Assembly (NCBI GenBank): GCA_034659475.1
Contig: JAYEHK010000021.1
Span: forward strand, 1-60,415
Direction of reading: 5' to 3'
Source: JAYEHK01 sp034659475
Lineage (GTDB): Bacteria > Bacillota > Syntrophomonadia > Syntrophomonadales > Syntrophomonadaceae
DNA: 60,415 nucleotides
A model generated the notes under the pieces. It did not search any database, was not told the origin of the DNA, and saw only the letters and a program-made list of their open reading frames with translations. The position numbers and the translations under genes are program-made. Positions 43,440 to 52,675 of the stretch are shown piece after piece (positions within the stretch are counted from its first letter, which is position 1; each line of letters opens with the position of its first letter).

Positions 43440-44786
43440 TTAGGGTTGAATCTTGTTTGTTCTCTTCCAAAATCCCATTTTGCCAGCCTCTTCGATAAGA
43501 TCATCGCGAAAATCCGGATGCGCAATCTTTATGAGGTTCTCGGTTCTTTGCCAGATTGATTGGCACTTCATTAGGGCAATACCGTACTCGGTTACAACAT
43601 AATGCGTCATTTGTCTGGATACTGTAGAAGCAGCTCCAGGCGTCAACAAGGGCTTAATTTTACTGTGCACAACTCCATCTTTCGCTTTATAAGTGGAAGG
43701 CATACACAAAAAGCTTTTTCCGCCTTTAGAGTGGTATGCTCCATAAACAAAATCCCACTGTCCGCCTGTTCCAGTAATTTGCCTGCCCCCCTGCATCTCT
43801 GAAGATACCTGACCATGAAAATCCACTTCCAGACAGCCATTAATAGAAATCATATTTGAAATTTGGGCAATTATAAAGGGATTATTTGTATAATCTACTG
43901 GGTAACAAGCTATCATTGGATTTCTGTCCATAAACTCATATAAATCAGGAGACCCAAGCGCAAAAGCACATACCATCTTTTTTCGATCTATTTCTTTCTT
44001 AGCCCCGGTAATACATCCCTTTTTCCACATTTCAACATAAGCATCCGCCATCATTTCAGTATGGACACCCAGATCACGCAAACCCGCTTCTGCAATTTTT
44101 TTACCCAGATAATTAGGCAAGCCTCCGATCCCCAGTTGAATGCAACATCCATCATGGATCTCCTCCAAAATGTGATCCGCAATTCTCATTTCTGCTTCTG
44201 TAGGCTGCAATACAGTAGCATTAGCCATGGGTTCATTTTCACCTCGGACGATATAATCGATCTCAGATATATGAATCTGGTTGCCATTTCCGCCATATAC
44301 GTACGGCATCGTTTCATTCTCTTCGACAATCGTGATCTTTGCATTTTCAATGACGGCTTCACAATGAGAGGCGTTGATGCCAAAATTGAAATACCCATAC
44401 TTATCCATAGGACAGACCCTCATCATGGCTACATCCACTTCTACCTCTCTATTGCGATAGTAATCGGGAACTTCATGATACAGCAAAGGCGAGAAACTGC
44501 AAATTCCCTGGTCCGCCAGCTTTGCATCAAAGCCTCCGTAATGCCAGCTGTCCCATTGAAAATGTTCCATTGTAGGATCACTCTGCGGTACTTCGGGAAA
44601 AGGAGGAAGAGAAATACCACTGCGAATATGAACCCCAAACAATTCATCTTTTCTTTTTGCAAGTGCCTTATCCAGGGCTTTGGGGAAACCATTGAAATAC
44701 ATATAGTCAACCCAATCCCCTGACTTTACTGACTTTACTGCCTCTTCCGGCGTACGAAACTTTTCCCTGTATTCGTTCTCAAACAT
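43440..44786 (-). CDS. Butyrate-type CoA-transferase (acetyl-CoA hydrolase/transferase family)
   Basis: This 448-residue protein (start ATG 44786, nine bases after AGGAGG; ATG 44792 is too close) has GIGGLPNYLGKKIAEAG, DLGVHTEMMADAYVEMWKKG (likely catalytic Glu of HTE), ITGTGGQWDFVYGAYHSKGGKS and VVTEYGIALMKCQS. It resembles butyryl-CoA:acetate CoA-transferases. It converts acyl-CoA plus acetate to acid plus acetyl-CoA. It is about 40 percent like the 31.5-kb gene by eye, so a separate substrate is plausible. Its downstream neighbour is the marR/MFS remnant. Confidence 0.88.
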   Translation of the reverse strand: MFENEYREKFRTPEEAVKSVKSGDWVDYMYFNGFPKALDKALAKRKDELFGVHIRSGISLPPFPEVPQSDPTMEHFQWDSWHYGGFDAKLADQGICSFSPLLYHEVPDYYRNREVEVDVAMMRVCPMDKYGYFNFGINASHCEAVIENAKITIVEENETMPYVYGGNGNQIHISEIDYIVRGENEPMANATVLQPTEAEMRIADHILEEIHDGCCIQLGIGGLPNYLGKKIAEAGLRDLGVHTEMMADAYVEMWKKGCITGAKKEIDRKKMVCAFALGSPDLYEFMDRNPMIACYPVDYTNNPFIIAQISNMISINGCLEVDFHGQVSSEMQGGRQITGTGGQWDFVYGAYHSKGGKSFLCMPSTYKAKDGVVHSKIKPLLTPGAASTVSRQMTHYVVTEYGIALMKCQSIWQRTENLIKIAHPDFRDDLIEEAGKMGFWKRTNKIQP

Positions 44787-44948
44787 CTCCATTAACCTCC
44801 TCTTGCTTTATTACATCTCATTCAACAGCCTGTTTTTACAATCCAGACTTTCTATTCTGCCTAAGCTTAGAGCAAATATCCTGTCATAAATTAGTGTCCA
44901 GGTTAAAATGCGATACAGTTGTCGGCCATTCATAAATTCAACCATGAT

Positions 44949-45131
44949 TAGTTAGAAAACAGGTTGAATAGACGCTGACTAACGCAGACTTTCTGGACTT
45001 ACGCAGACCTTTTTTTGTAAGGGGTCAGGGGTGAGGAGTAAGGGTAATGCTTGGCGCCTGACTCCTAATTCCTAATTTCTCTCCTCTTTTCATCAGTGGT
45101 TGTGGCCTGCAGCCATGGAGGGTTCCACTGC
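44949..45131 (+). repeat. Composite dispersed repeat, copy 6
   Basis: It begins TTAGAAAACAGGTTGAATAG, has the ACGCAGACTTTC block, AGGGGTCAGGGGTGAGGAG, and ends with TCAGTGGTTGTGGCC and CATGGAGGGTTCCACTGC. The left end lacks the CACCC..GGGTACCAC block seen in other copies. Confidence 0.8.
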
Positions 45132-45665
45132 AAAAAGTAATACCGAGCGAGTTTGAGTGTATAAGTGCCCATTGGGTGAAATATTCTTCCAGCAGTCTTC
45201 GCATGGGGTAACACTAACTGCTCTACGAACGAAAAAAGTGGTACAGGGTAAATTCTCGGCAAAACTTAAATACCTTACAAATCCGCAATTCTCAACCATT
45301 TTTTTGTATGTCTTCTGTCTCATGCTATCACAATAAACCCGTCAAGCTTTGTCATATGATAAACATCAAAAAGAATTTTTTAGGGCCGGGAAAAATTCGC
45401 TGCCTTAAAATTTGCATACAAATTGTTGTGTGATTTAAATAAGCCACTATTTTTATATTTAAATTACCAACACTTTTTATTTTACTATAAAATTTATATA
45501 AAATAACTAATTATTGTTATACTCTCTGGTACATCACTATGTGTGCAGTAATATATTTAAAAGGAAGAAGATAGATTATATTGCAAAATCCGCCTTACTC
45601 CTGCTATTTCACACCGTTTATCATAACTTTACGTTAGAGATAATAATATTCCCCCCCAAAAATAA
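45132..45665. other. AT-rich stretch without recognisable gene
   Basis: Beyond the repeat only short, non-conserved frames are seen. From 45350 the sequence is strongly AT-rich. I can support no gene or site here. Confidence 0.5.
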
Positions 45666-45697
45666 CTCCCTGCTGTAAATCACTTTACAGCAGGGAG
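45666..45697 (-). terminator. Terminator after acyl-CoA ligase fragment
   Basis: CTCCCTGCTGTAAA and TTTACAGCAGGGAG form a perfect 14-bp stem, followed on the minus strand by TTATTTTTG. It was the terminator of the ligase gene. Confidence 0.85.
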
Positions 45698-45771
45698 CAT
45701 CAAAAGTTTTGAAACGATTAGTACAGTGCAATAGCCAGCAGTTAAAAAAGCCTTACTAGCATCGGTTATAT

Positions 45772-46590
45772 CTATTGACTGGGCAGGTTTTTCATCTGGT
45801 ATTTAAGTACCTTACCGGTAGAATTCATTGGGAAGGCTGTGTAGAATTCCACATAGTCAGGGATTTTATATTTTGCCAGCTTATCCTTAAGGTAGTCTTT
45901 CACCTCTTGAGGTTCCAGAGCTCCTGCAGCGCTGGGGATAATGCAGGCTTTTACTCTTTCGCCCAGAGCATTGTCAGGCACACCGACTACAGCCACTGCT
46001 GCAACCTGCGGATGGCCCTCCAGAACGCATTCAATCTCTCTTGGGTAGATGTTTTCACCCCCGCGATTGATCATTTCTTTGGTTCTGCCAACCATGTAAA
46101 TATAGCCTTCTTCATCCATATATCCGGCATCTCCGGTATGAAGCCAGCCATCTTTAATGGTTTCCTGCGTAGCCTCGGGCTGATTGAGGTAGTCAAGCAT
46201 GATTGAATCTCCCTTGATACAGATCTCTCCATGGCTGCCTGCAGGTAGAGTGTTATTGTCAGAATCCATGATCTCGATTTGTTGACTGGGCAGGGGAACA
46301 CCGATAGAACCAAGTTTGTTAGGGACATTAAGGTTGCCGGTTGACATTCCGGCAGATTCGGTTAACCCATAGCCTTCCCTGATCTCCAGTCCAAACTTCT
46401 CGAGGAATTGGTCATGCAGTTCTTTGGAGAAAGGCGCAGCACCTGTCATGGTATACCTTAGTTTAAAATGAGTGCGATCGATTTTTGAAGGGTCCTGGGT
46501 AGCTAAGACATAGTTGTACATGGTTGGAACTGCTAAAACATGGGTCACATCAAAATCTGTCAGTGCTGACCAGAAGTCTGCGAAGCAGGG
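45772..46590 (-). pseudogene. Acyl-CoA ligase, 3' part only
   Basis: About 270 residues of an AMP-forming acyl-CoA ligase remain: FWSALTDFDVTHVLAVPTMYNYVL, the GYGLTESAG motif, DGWLHTGDAGYMDEEGYIYMVGRTKEMINRGGENIYPREIE, and the C-terminal STGKVLKYQMK with the catalytic Lys. The N-terminal half with the phosphate-binding TSGTTG motif is missing. The reading frame ends near 46590, where a plus-strand activator fragment begins. A TTG at 46641 would allow translation, but the protein would lack the AMP-binding loop. It was part of the acyl-CoA metabolism set. Confidence 0.8.
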
Positions 46591-47433
46591 GTAGGGAAAG
46601 AGGTTCTGGCAAAAACCATTCATATGAACAGCACCCGACAAAAAGGTCCATTTGTGGCGGTAAATATCGCAGCCATCCCGGAAACGCTTTTAGAAGCAGA
46701 ATTATTCGGATACCAGGAAGGGGCGTTTACGGGAGCAAGCAAAGGAGGAAAGATCGGTCTTTTTGAAGTAGCTCAGGGGGGCACCCTGTTTTTGGATGAA
46801 CTGGGAGATATGCCTTATGCAACTCAGGTTAAGCTTCTGCGAGCCATTGAGAAGGGTGATATTATTAGAGTTGGGGGAACCCAGGCTATACATGTAGATG
46901 TGCGCATTCTTTCAGCGACCAATAAAGATCTCGCCCTGGCAGTAAAAGAAGGCCGTTTCAGAGAAGATCTTTATTACCGATTGAGTGTGTTCCCCCTCAG
47001 AATTAAGCCCCTGCGGGAACGAAAAGACGACATCATCCCTCTGGTTCAATATTTCATCAATCAATACAATACAAAATTCACACTGAACAAGAGTTTTACC
47101 CCCTCCGCCTTACAGTTGCTGAATTATTATTCCTGGCCAGGAAATGTACGAGAACTAAAAAACGTAGTTGAAAGGATGTCTATTTTATCAAATAGCGACC
47201 TGATTACGGCCACCGACATCCAGAACGCGTTGGACTTTGATACCTGTCAAATGCCACAGCCTGCTGACACCAGATCCAATACTTCAATAGAAAACGAATA
47301 CGAAGCATATGAAAAACAGCAGATTCTGCAAGCATTGCGCGTGTGTGAAGGAAACAAAACCAAAGCAGCACAATATCTGGGGATGACCCGTTCGAAATTG
47401 TACCGTAAAATAAAGAAATGTAATCTGGAATAA
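46579..47433 (+). pseudogene. Sigma-54 activator, AAA-Fis part only
   Basis: From about 46579 the frame reads CEAGVGKEVLAKTIHMNSTRQKGPF, the Walker A region of a sigma-54 activator. It continues through ELFGYQEGAFTGA (GAFTGA intact), FREDLYYRLSVFPLRIKPLRERKDD, and a Fis helix-turn-helix (NKTKAAQYLGMTRSKLYRKI). The sensory N-terminus and part of the first AAA strand are missing. ATG 46624 could start a short protein but without the P-loop it could not hydrolyse ATP. It abuts the opposite-strand ligase fragment. Confidence 0.8.
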
Positions 47434-47559
47434 CAAACACTAGCCCACAGTTGTATCCCTGTTTTCCAAATACTTCGCTGATTACTTGGATGGATATATT
47501 AGTTGCACTAACTGATAATACGTATCCCTCCCAGGCTATACGTGATAGATGCTTATTTT

Positions 47560-48492
47560 TTAGGGAATAAAATACATCCTTTGAGCCTCTGATTTTAACC
47601 AATCACGAAAGTCTGGATGAGCAATACTTATTAGTTCCTCAACCCGGGTTCTAAGATTCTGACCCTTTAGATTGGCCACCCCATATTCAGTCACAACGTA
47701 TTGTACGTCGGTTCGGTGTAACCCTGTCGCTCCGGTATTCATTCCTGGCGCATTACCCGCTGTAACGGTTGGACTCCCATAAACTGTAGAGAGATTGGCA
47801 AGCTGCTCCCTGGTCACATTAGGCCTGGGCTGGCTATCTGCATCCAGACTTACGGTTTTCTTGCCAACCTGGAAAGATACAGGGAATATTTCCTGATCAA
47901 AATTACCTGCAGCAAAAGCCTTCTGATAGTGCTGCTGACTCCGATAGGCCCAGTCGTCCTGTTCTTCTCTGGGCACTCCGTATTCAACTGCCACCTCCCC
48001 TGCATCAACTGCCAGTGGGCTAAATCCAGGGTAACCCAGTCTAAACATCGGGTCTTTTAAAACCAGATCACCCATTCGTTTGCCTTCCCACCGCAGGCCA
48101 GGAGAAGTCATGTAACTTGCCCGGCTCATATTTTCTACCCCACAGGCAATTCCCATTTGGGTTATTCCCAAGCGGAGATTTCTTGCCGTATACTGAACCG
48201 CTGTAGTGGTCGAGCAACACGCACGGTCCAGCGTAATAGACAATACCTCACTTGATAAACTATCCAGAACAATTTGCCGGGCAATACTATTCGTTTCCAG
48301 AGCAGCTTCTACCTGTATACATAAGCCAAGATTGACTTCATCCACCTCATTATCAGCAATACCCGCACGATTAATTAATTCTCTGACTACTGCCGACCCC
48401 AACTGGTTTGGAGGTACATCCCTTAATGTACCTCCAAACCGGTCAAAGGGGGTTCTAGCCGCCGAGATAATCACAATGTCTGTTGGCCCCAT
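47560..48492 (-). CDS. Chimeric thiolase/CoA-transferase gene
   Basis: The 310-residue frame starts at ATG 48492 after AAGGGGAG. Residues 1 to about 258 are a thiolase N-terminal half (DIVIISAARTPFDRFGGTLRD; active-site Cys in LDRACCSTTTAVQ; MNTGATG at the end, equivalent to the GN..G.NDGAA strand). The next 50 residues are the C-terminus of a CoA-transferase (DVQYVVTEYGVANLKGQNLRTRVEELISIAHPDFRDWL). The thiolase C-terminal catalytic His and Cys are lost. It is an open frame but probably not an active enzyme. The join is near 47713-47735. Confidence 0.8.
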   Translation of the reverse strand: MGPTDIVIISAARTPFDRFGGTLRDVPPNQLGSAVVRELINRAGIADNEVDEVNLGLCIQVEAALETNSIARQIVLDSLSSEVLSITLDRACCSTTTAVQYTARNLRLGITQMGIACGVENMSRASYMTSPGLRWEGKRMGDLVLKDPMFRLGYPGFSPLAVDAGEVAVEYGVPREEQDDWAYRSQQHYQKAFAAGNFDQEIFPVSFQVGKKTVSLDADSQPRPNVTREQLANLSTVYGSPTVTAGNAPGMNTGATGLHRTDVQYVVTEYGVANLKGQNLRTRVEELISIAHPDFRDWLKSEAQRMYFIP

Positions 48493-48671
48493 TTTCTTCT
48501 CCCCTTTCCCATTCTTCTCACTTGTAATAACACCTCTTCTGAACAAATACTTTTATTTTTTCATTTCCTGGGTGGTAAACAGCGTTTCTCACAAAACAGA
48601 ACAGATAAACCGATTCAAAAAAGGTTTTGATCTTTTTAATAATCCGTAACCTCTTTAACTCTATAAACTAG

Positions 48672-48698
48672 CTGGAGGGCAGAAAATCCGCCCTCCAG
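48672..48698 (-). terminator. Terminator hairpin in duplicated segment
   Basis: CTGGAGGGC and GCCCTCCAG pair over a 9-bp stem. It is the copy of the hairpin that follows the full acyl-CoA synthetase gene at 52589-52627. Confidence 0.65.
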
Positions 48699-48752
48699 TT
48701 AAGTAATGTTATATATTCTTCAGTGTTCTCCTATGACGATTACGCTTAGTAC

Positions 48753-48872
48753 TTAGGCGTAAATAGACTCTATTTCACGGGCCCAGTTCTTCTCTACTAC
48801 CTTATTCTTGGTTTTTAACGTAGGAGTAAGTTCGTCATACGCCTGGCTTAGTTTACGCAGAATAATACGAGT
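48753..48872 (-). pseudogene. Duplicated 3' end of the acyl-CoA synthetase gene
   Basis: It encodes IILRKLSQAYDELTPTLKTKNK and VVEKNWAREIESIYA then stop, nearly identical to the last 39 residues of the synthetase at 52676. The similarity continues through the downstream flank to about 48576, matching 52467-52675. Upstream the similarity ends abruptly at 48872. Confidence 0.85.
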
Positions 48873-49321
48873 TCAAATAAATAATAGTGTGATACGACAG
48901 TCAGCCATGACACTAAAAGGAACGAGCGTCTGTTTCTCATTACAGAGAATATAGTTTTCAAATACTTGCTTTTCCTATATATCTTTTTAAGCAGTATGTT
49001 TTTTCTGAAGAAATATGACACTGCTTTACTAAGTAAAACTATTGGTTTTAAATTTCGTCTATTCCTAGCTATTTCAGCTACTCCAGGGCTACTCCTTCAA
49101 ATTTCTATTGAATATTATTAGGATTCTCTCAAAGATTAATTATCTCGTTTACGAGTCTAAACTTATTCTCAGTTATCTTGATTGAGCGGATAAAAATATT
49201 TTAAGTAGGACCAAAACCACCATTAAACTAATAACATCGAATGCTGAACGCTATACACTTTATTAGCAATACCTTTACGACTATGAGGAAAAGAAGCATG
49301 TTGCCCTTCAACTGTTCTTAA
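48873..49321. other. Non-coding stretch
   Basis: I see no gene, clear repeat or promoter in these 449 bases. It is AT-rich and begins exactly where the synthetase duplication breaks off. Confidence 0.5.
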
Positions 49322-50020
49322 CTATATTGATTTGCTTAGCATCGTTTCTAGAAAATCCAGTAACAAAGCCTGTTCGGATTGGGTCAAGGCAGTAAGATTC
49401 TTCTGGAATACAGAGAGAAAATCCGCTAGTTGAGCAATGGGTGAAACTGGGGCTGCCGATTTCGACAAGCTACCAATCGCGGTGCCGACAAACATGGCCA
49501 GACCAATTGGTCCCTTACGAGCTTCCGCTGCCATATTTTTTAGCAACCGAATGCTACTTTCGCTCAAGGTATTCAACTGTGAAACAACAAGTGTGATAAC
49601 ATATGCACAGGACACCAGTGGATTTTCCAGACTCGGTAATTCGGCTAGGAGTTGCTCAAAAAGGGTTTTAATGCCACCTTTCTTCGACTCGTCGAAAAGA
49701 GAAATCAAGCGTTCTTTCTCCTGGTGCCATTCTCTACTCGTGGTTTTAAGATCAAGCTCTTTTCCGGATAAGACTTGATTGAGCTTATTTGTAGGCAGAA
49801 ACATTACCATCGCACGACCAGGATTCTTTTCTACCTGATTAACTTCGTACTGTCTGTCCAGAAAACCTTCTCTCTCCAAATTCTTTAACATTTCGTAGGC
49901 GCTCCACTTACTTACACCTAATACTTCACCAACTCGAGCATAATGAACGGGCAAACCTGTAGATTCATAAAGCTGTTTGATAATTCTCAAAAAATCCAAT
50001 CTGCGTTTAGTTATCGCCAT
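49322..50020 (-). CDS. HTH regulator
   Basis: The start ATG 50020 follows GGAGGCGATCAAC; an upstream ATG at 50041 is less well placed. The 232-residue protein begins with a DtxR/MarR-like winged helix (RLDFLRIIKQLYESTGLPVHYARVGEVLGVSKWSAYEMLKNLEREGFLDRQYEV) and has a long helical C-terminus with no clear family. It probably senses a lipid or acyl signal, since it precedes plsC, patatin and acyl-CoA genes; that is only inference. A TTGTCAAGCTTGACAA palindrome lies 200 bp upstream. Confidence 0.75.
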   Translation of the reverse strand: MAITKRRLDFLRIIKQLYESTGLPVHYARVGEVLGVSKWSAYEMLKNLEREGFLDRQYEVNQVEKNPGRAMVMFLPTNKLNQVLSGKELDLKTTSREWHQEKERLISLFDESKKGGIKTLFEQLLAELPSLENPLVSCAYVITLVVSQLNTLSESSIRLLKNMAAEARKGPIGLAMFVGTAIGSLSKSAAPVSPIAQLADFLSVFQKNLTALTQSEQALLLDFLETMLSKSI

Positions 50021-50219
50021 GTTGATCGCCTCCAAATCCATCTGATAAGAAACAAAGAAAACCCGGCTTATACCGAGCTCTGGCGAAAGCGGAAGTCGTG
50101 TTTTGCATTTAATATGTTATTCTTCTGATAGTACTAGTATGAAATAGCAGTGTACCTTTTTCTTAAATCCCCAATTGCCAAAAACACTCTTTCAAGAATA
50201 TATCTCTCATTACAAAAGA

Positions 50220-50235
50220 TTGTCAAGCTTGACAA
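50220..50235. promoter_or_regulatory. 16-bp palindrome, candidate operator
   Basis: TTGTCAAGCTTGACAA is a perfect palindrome in the space between the HTH regulator gene and plsC. It may be the regulator's binding site for both directions. Confidence 0.5.
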
Positions 50236-50420
50236 ACAACCTTGCACAACCTATATTTATTTTATGGCTTTTGGGGAATTTGTTGATTTTGCTATAGAAT
50301 TTTTGCAATACTTTATAAAACTAAACAAATGACAGATAAAACTGAATATCTGATGGATTCATTTTTTTATGGGGATTTTTTGTGGAAATTGTGGTTATTT
50401 TTGATATTGGGGTAATTTTT

Positions 50421-50575
50421 TTGAACCATACCTTGATTAATCTGGTATTACTTTTCTCTTTATATGCGATTTTGGATGGATTATTGAATCAGTCTTTAAG
50501 AGTATATTTGCTAGGAAATTCTTGAATAGCGATTTTCTCTTTGGGTCTTTTTGTCCCATTTACGGTCATAGATGA
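50421..50575 (+). pseudogene. Remnant resembling ABC_trans_CmpB (PF06541)
   Basis: A TTG-started frame gives NHTLINLVLLFSLYAI; after a frame change near 50472 another frame gives GWIIESVFKSIFARKFLNSDFLFGSFCPIYG. Joined, this is the typical N-terminal pattern of PF06541 membrane proteins (FxxYxxxGWxxExxxxxxxxxxFxNRGFLxGPxCPIYG). The rest is lost. The call depends on a single inferred frameshift. Confidence 0.45.
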
Positions 50576-50728
50576 AATTCTAATCCCCATATTGCCACGA
50601 ATAACCTTTACAACTATAAGTGCCATGGGCGATATACAGGAACGGATACCTGTTTGGGCTATGCAAAAAAGGTAATTTGATTAATATCATTCTAACGATA
50701 ATATGGAATAAAGGTAGGGAAAAATCGC

Positions 50729-51367
50729 ATGATTTACACCTTAGCAAAGTTTTTCTCAAAAGTTTTTTTCAGATTTTGGGGGACTCCTAGAATTGTCGGA
50801 CTAGAAAACATTCCTAATTCCGGTCCAATTATTGTGGTCGCCAACCACAGGAGTGTGCTTGATGGCTTCCTTTTAGCTTCTATTTGGCCGCAGAGAATTA
50901 CTTTTCTGGCAGCAGCTTACTTGTTCGAGTTACCAGTGGTCAGAGTATTTTTACGTGCTATCGGAGCTATCCCAGTACAAAGCGGAAGGGATAATCATGC
51001 TGGAAAAAAAGCGGCTTTAGAAGTATTACAGAGAGGGGATATCCTAGCCCTTTTTCCTGAAGGTCGCGTGTATCAATTAGACACCCTAGGACCATTCAAT
51101 TTAGGTTGGGCACATTTTGCACTTAATTCAGGGGCATCAGTAGTGCCAGTGGCCATCAAGGGTACAAATTCAATGCTGCCTAAAGGCACTGTCTTTCCTC
51201 GTCGCACAAAAATATATGTACAAATCGATGTTCCATGGACGATGGAAAAAACACTAAGTCCCCAGCAGGAAACCCTTTTAGCTATGAACACAAGACTGTT
51301 CGAACAAATGGAAAAGATAATGAGTGCGCCGACAATAGTAGAGGAGGTAGTTGAAAATGGAGCCTAG
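50729..51367 (+). CDS. 1-Acyl-glycerol-3-phosphate acyltransferase (PlsC type)
   Basis: The 212-residue protein has NHRSVLDG (H40 and D45 form the HX4D motif), FELPVVRVFLRAIGAIPVQSGRD, FPEGRV near 113 and a VPVAIKGTN strand. The family puts an acyl chain on lysophosphatidate in the membrane. It has one weak N-terminal helix. It overlaps the following patatin gene by 11 bp, so the two are likely coupled. It lies upstream of a long-chain acyl-CoA synthetase on the other strand, consistent with lipid remodelling. Confidence 0.9.
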   Translation: MIYTLAKFFSKVFFRFWGTPRIVGLENIPNSGPIIVVANHRSVLDGFLLASIWPQRITFLAAAYLFELPVVRVFLRAIGAIPVQSGRDNHAGKKAALEVLQRGDILALFPEGRVYQLDTLGPFNLGWAHFALNSGASVVPVAIKGTNSMLPKGTVFPRRTKIYVQIDVPWTMEKTLSPQQETLLAMNTRLFEQMEKIMSAPTIVEEVVENGA

Positions 51368-52313
51368 GCAGACAGTTAAAGAAAGGCCTATAATCGGGTT
51401 GGCTTTGGGAGGTGGTGGAGCAAGGGGCTATGCCCACCTAGGGGTAATCAAGGCTTTACAGGAGGCAAACATACCTGTTGATGTTATTGCTGGAACCAGC
51501 ATAGGGGCAATAATCGGGGCAGTTTATGCCAGTGAATGCAGCGTAGATAAAGCAGAAGATATAGCCACAAATATCCAGTGGCGGCAGTTGCTACATCTGG
51601 CAGATTTAACTCTACCAAGTCGTGGGGTGATTGCCGGAGATCGAGTAGAACAGTATTTGAATACTTTAATCACAGAAAGAGATTTTGATCAATTGCAAAA
51701 AGATTTAGTTATCGTTGCTACTGATATTAGTACCGGTGAGACAATTTACCTTAAAGACGGGCCAGTAGCACGGGCCGTAAGGGCTAGCATTGCAATTCCA
51801 GGCATTTTTTGCCCTATTGAGTATGAAGGACGCCTTCTAGTGGATGGGACGATAACCGCACCAGTGCCGGTGAAAGCGGTAAAGGACCTAGGGGCTGAAC
51901 TAATTGTGGCTGTGGATGTAAGCTCATCGATAGACCGCGCTGAGATCTTTATTCAAGCATTAAAATGGTGGAAGGAACTTCCTTCAAGACAAGTTTATCG
52001 CCGTTTTGGATCGCTCGATTTATCGCGTGTACTTGGACCTATAGTACCCGAGAGTATCCATATTGTCAGTCGCTCGCTGGAATTGAATGACCGTTATGTT
52101 AGAACCCCTTCACACTTGACTCCACCCATGCATCACCTAGTTATAAGGCCAGCGGTTGATAATGTCAGATGGTATGAGTTTCACCGGGCAACAGAGTGTA
52201 TCCAGGCGGGGGAAGTTGCAGGAAGACAGATGGTCGAACAGATCAGAGAAATACTTGAACATGCGGTGGATTTACCGAATGAGCCTGTCATAAAAACAGT
52301 TGTTAACTTATGA
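51357..52313 (+). CDS. Patatin-like phospholipase (RssA family)
   Basis: Start ATG 51357 lies nine bases after AGGAGG inside the end of plsC; a TTG at 51351 is too close. The 318-residue protein has the oxyanion loop GGGGARG (18-24), the nucleophile motif GTSIG (46-50, Ser48) and the DG dyad in LLVDGTITAP (near 160). This is the catalytic set of patatin-type lipases such as RssA. It would release fatty acids from phospholipid. Coupling with plsC suggests acyl-chain exchange. Confidence 0.93.
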   Translation: MEPRQTVKERPIIGLALGGGGARGYAHLGVIKALQEANIPVDVIAGTSIGAIIGAVYASECSVDKAEDIATNIQWRQLLHLADLTLPSRGVIAGDRVEQYLNTLITERDFDQLQKDLVIVATDISTGETIYLKDGPVARAVRASIAIPGIFCPIEYEGRLLVDGTITAPVPVKAVKDLGAELIVAVDVSSSIDRAEIFIQALKWWKELPSRQVYRRFGSLDLSRVLGPIVPESIHIVSRSLELNDRYVRTPSHLTPPMHHLVIRPAVDNVRWYEFHRATECIQAGEVAGRQMVEQIREILEHAVDLPNEPVIKTVVNL

Positions 52314-52588
52314 CCGATATACAATAACTAGCCTGTCCATCAACATAGCTAGACACTTACCCCAAGCAATATCAGGTTTTCACTCTCTTACAAACAAAAA
52401 AATCCGAATAGACATGCATTGCTTCAGGAATATAGAAATTATTATGTTTTTCCCATTATATAAGTGAACAGCAGCTTTTTCTCACAAAATAGAACAGGTA
52501 ACCCCCTTCACCTGTTCTATTTTGAAAAATCCTTTCAAAAGTCGATTTTGATGTTTTTATTAATCTGTAACCTCTTTAAACCCCGTAA
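52314..52588. other. Duplicated flank of acyl-CoA synthetase gene
   Basis: From about 52467 this stretch is similar to 48576-48670. It contains a small hairpin AACAGGT..ACCTGTT around AAATAGAACAGGTAAC. No gene is seen. Confidence 0.55.
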
Positions 52589-52627
52589 ACTCAGCTGGAG
52601 AGCAGAAAATCCACCCTCCAGCTGAGT
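52589..52627 (-). terminator. Terminator of acyl-CoA synthetase gene
   Basis: ACTCAGCTGGAG and CTCCAGCTGAGT form a perfect 12-bp stem downstream of the synthetase stop. The T run is weak (TTTACG). Confidence 0.65.
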
Positions 52628-52675
52628 AATGTTATATATTCTTCAGTGTTCTCCTATGACGATTACGCTTGGTAC

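Noticed and set aside
44061..44723. Long plus-strand frame (220 residues) opposite the CoA-transferase
   Set aside because: The minus strand holds a full, motif-bearing CoA-transferase; the opposite frame is low in conserved features.
45093..45323. Minus-strand 76-residue frame with several Cys
   Set aside because: Its end lies inside the composite repeat, no ribosome binding site is seen, and the sequence matches no family I know.
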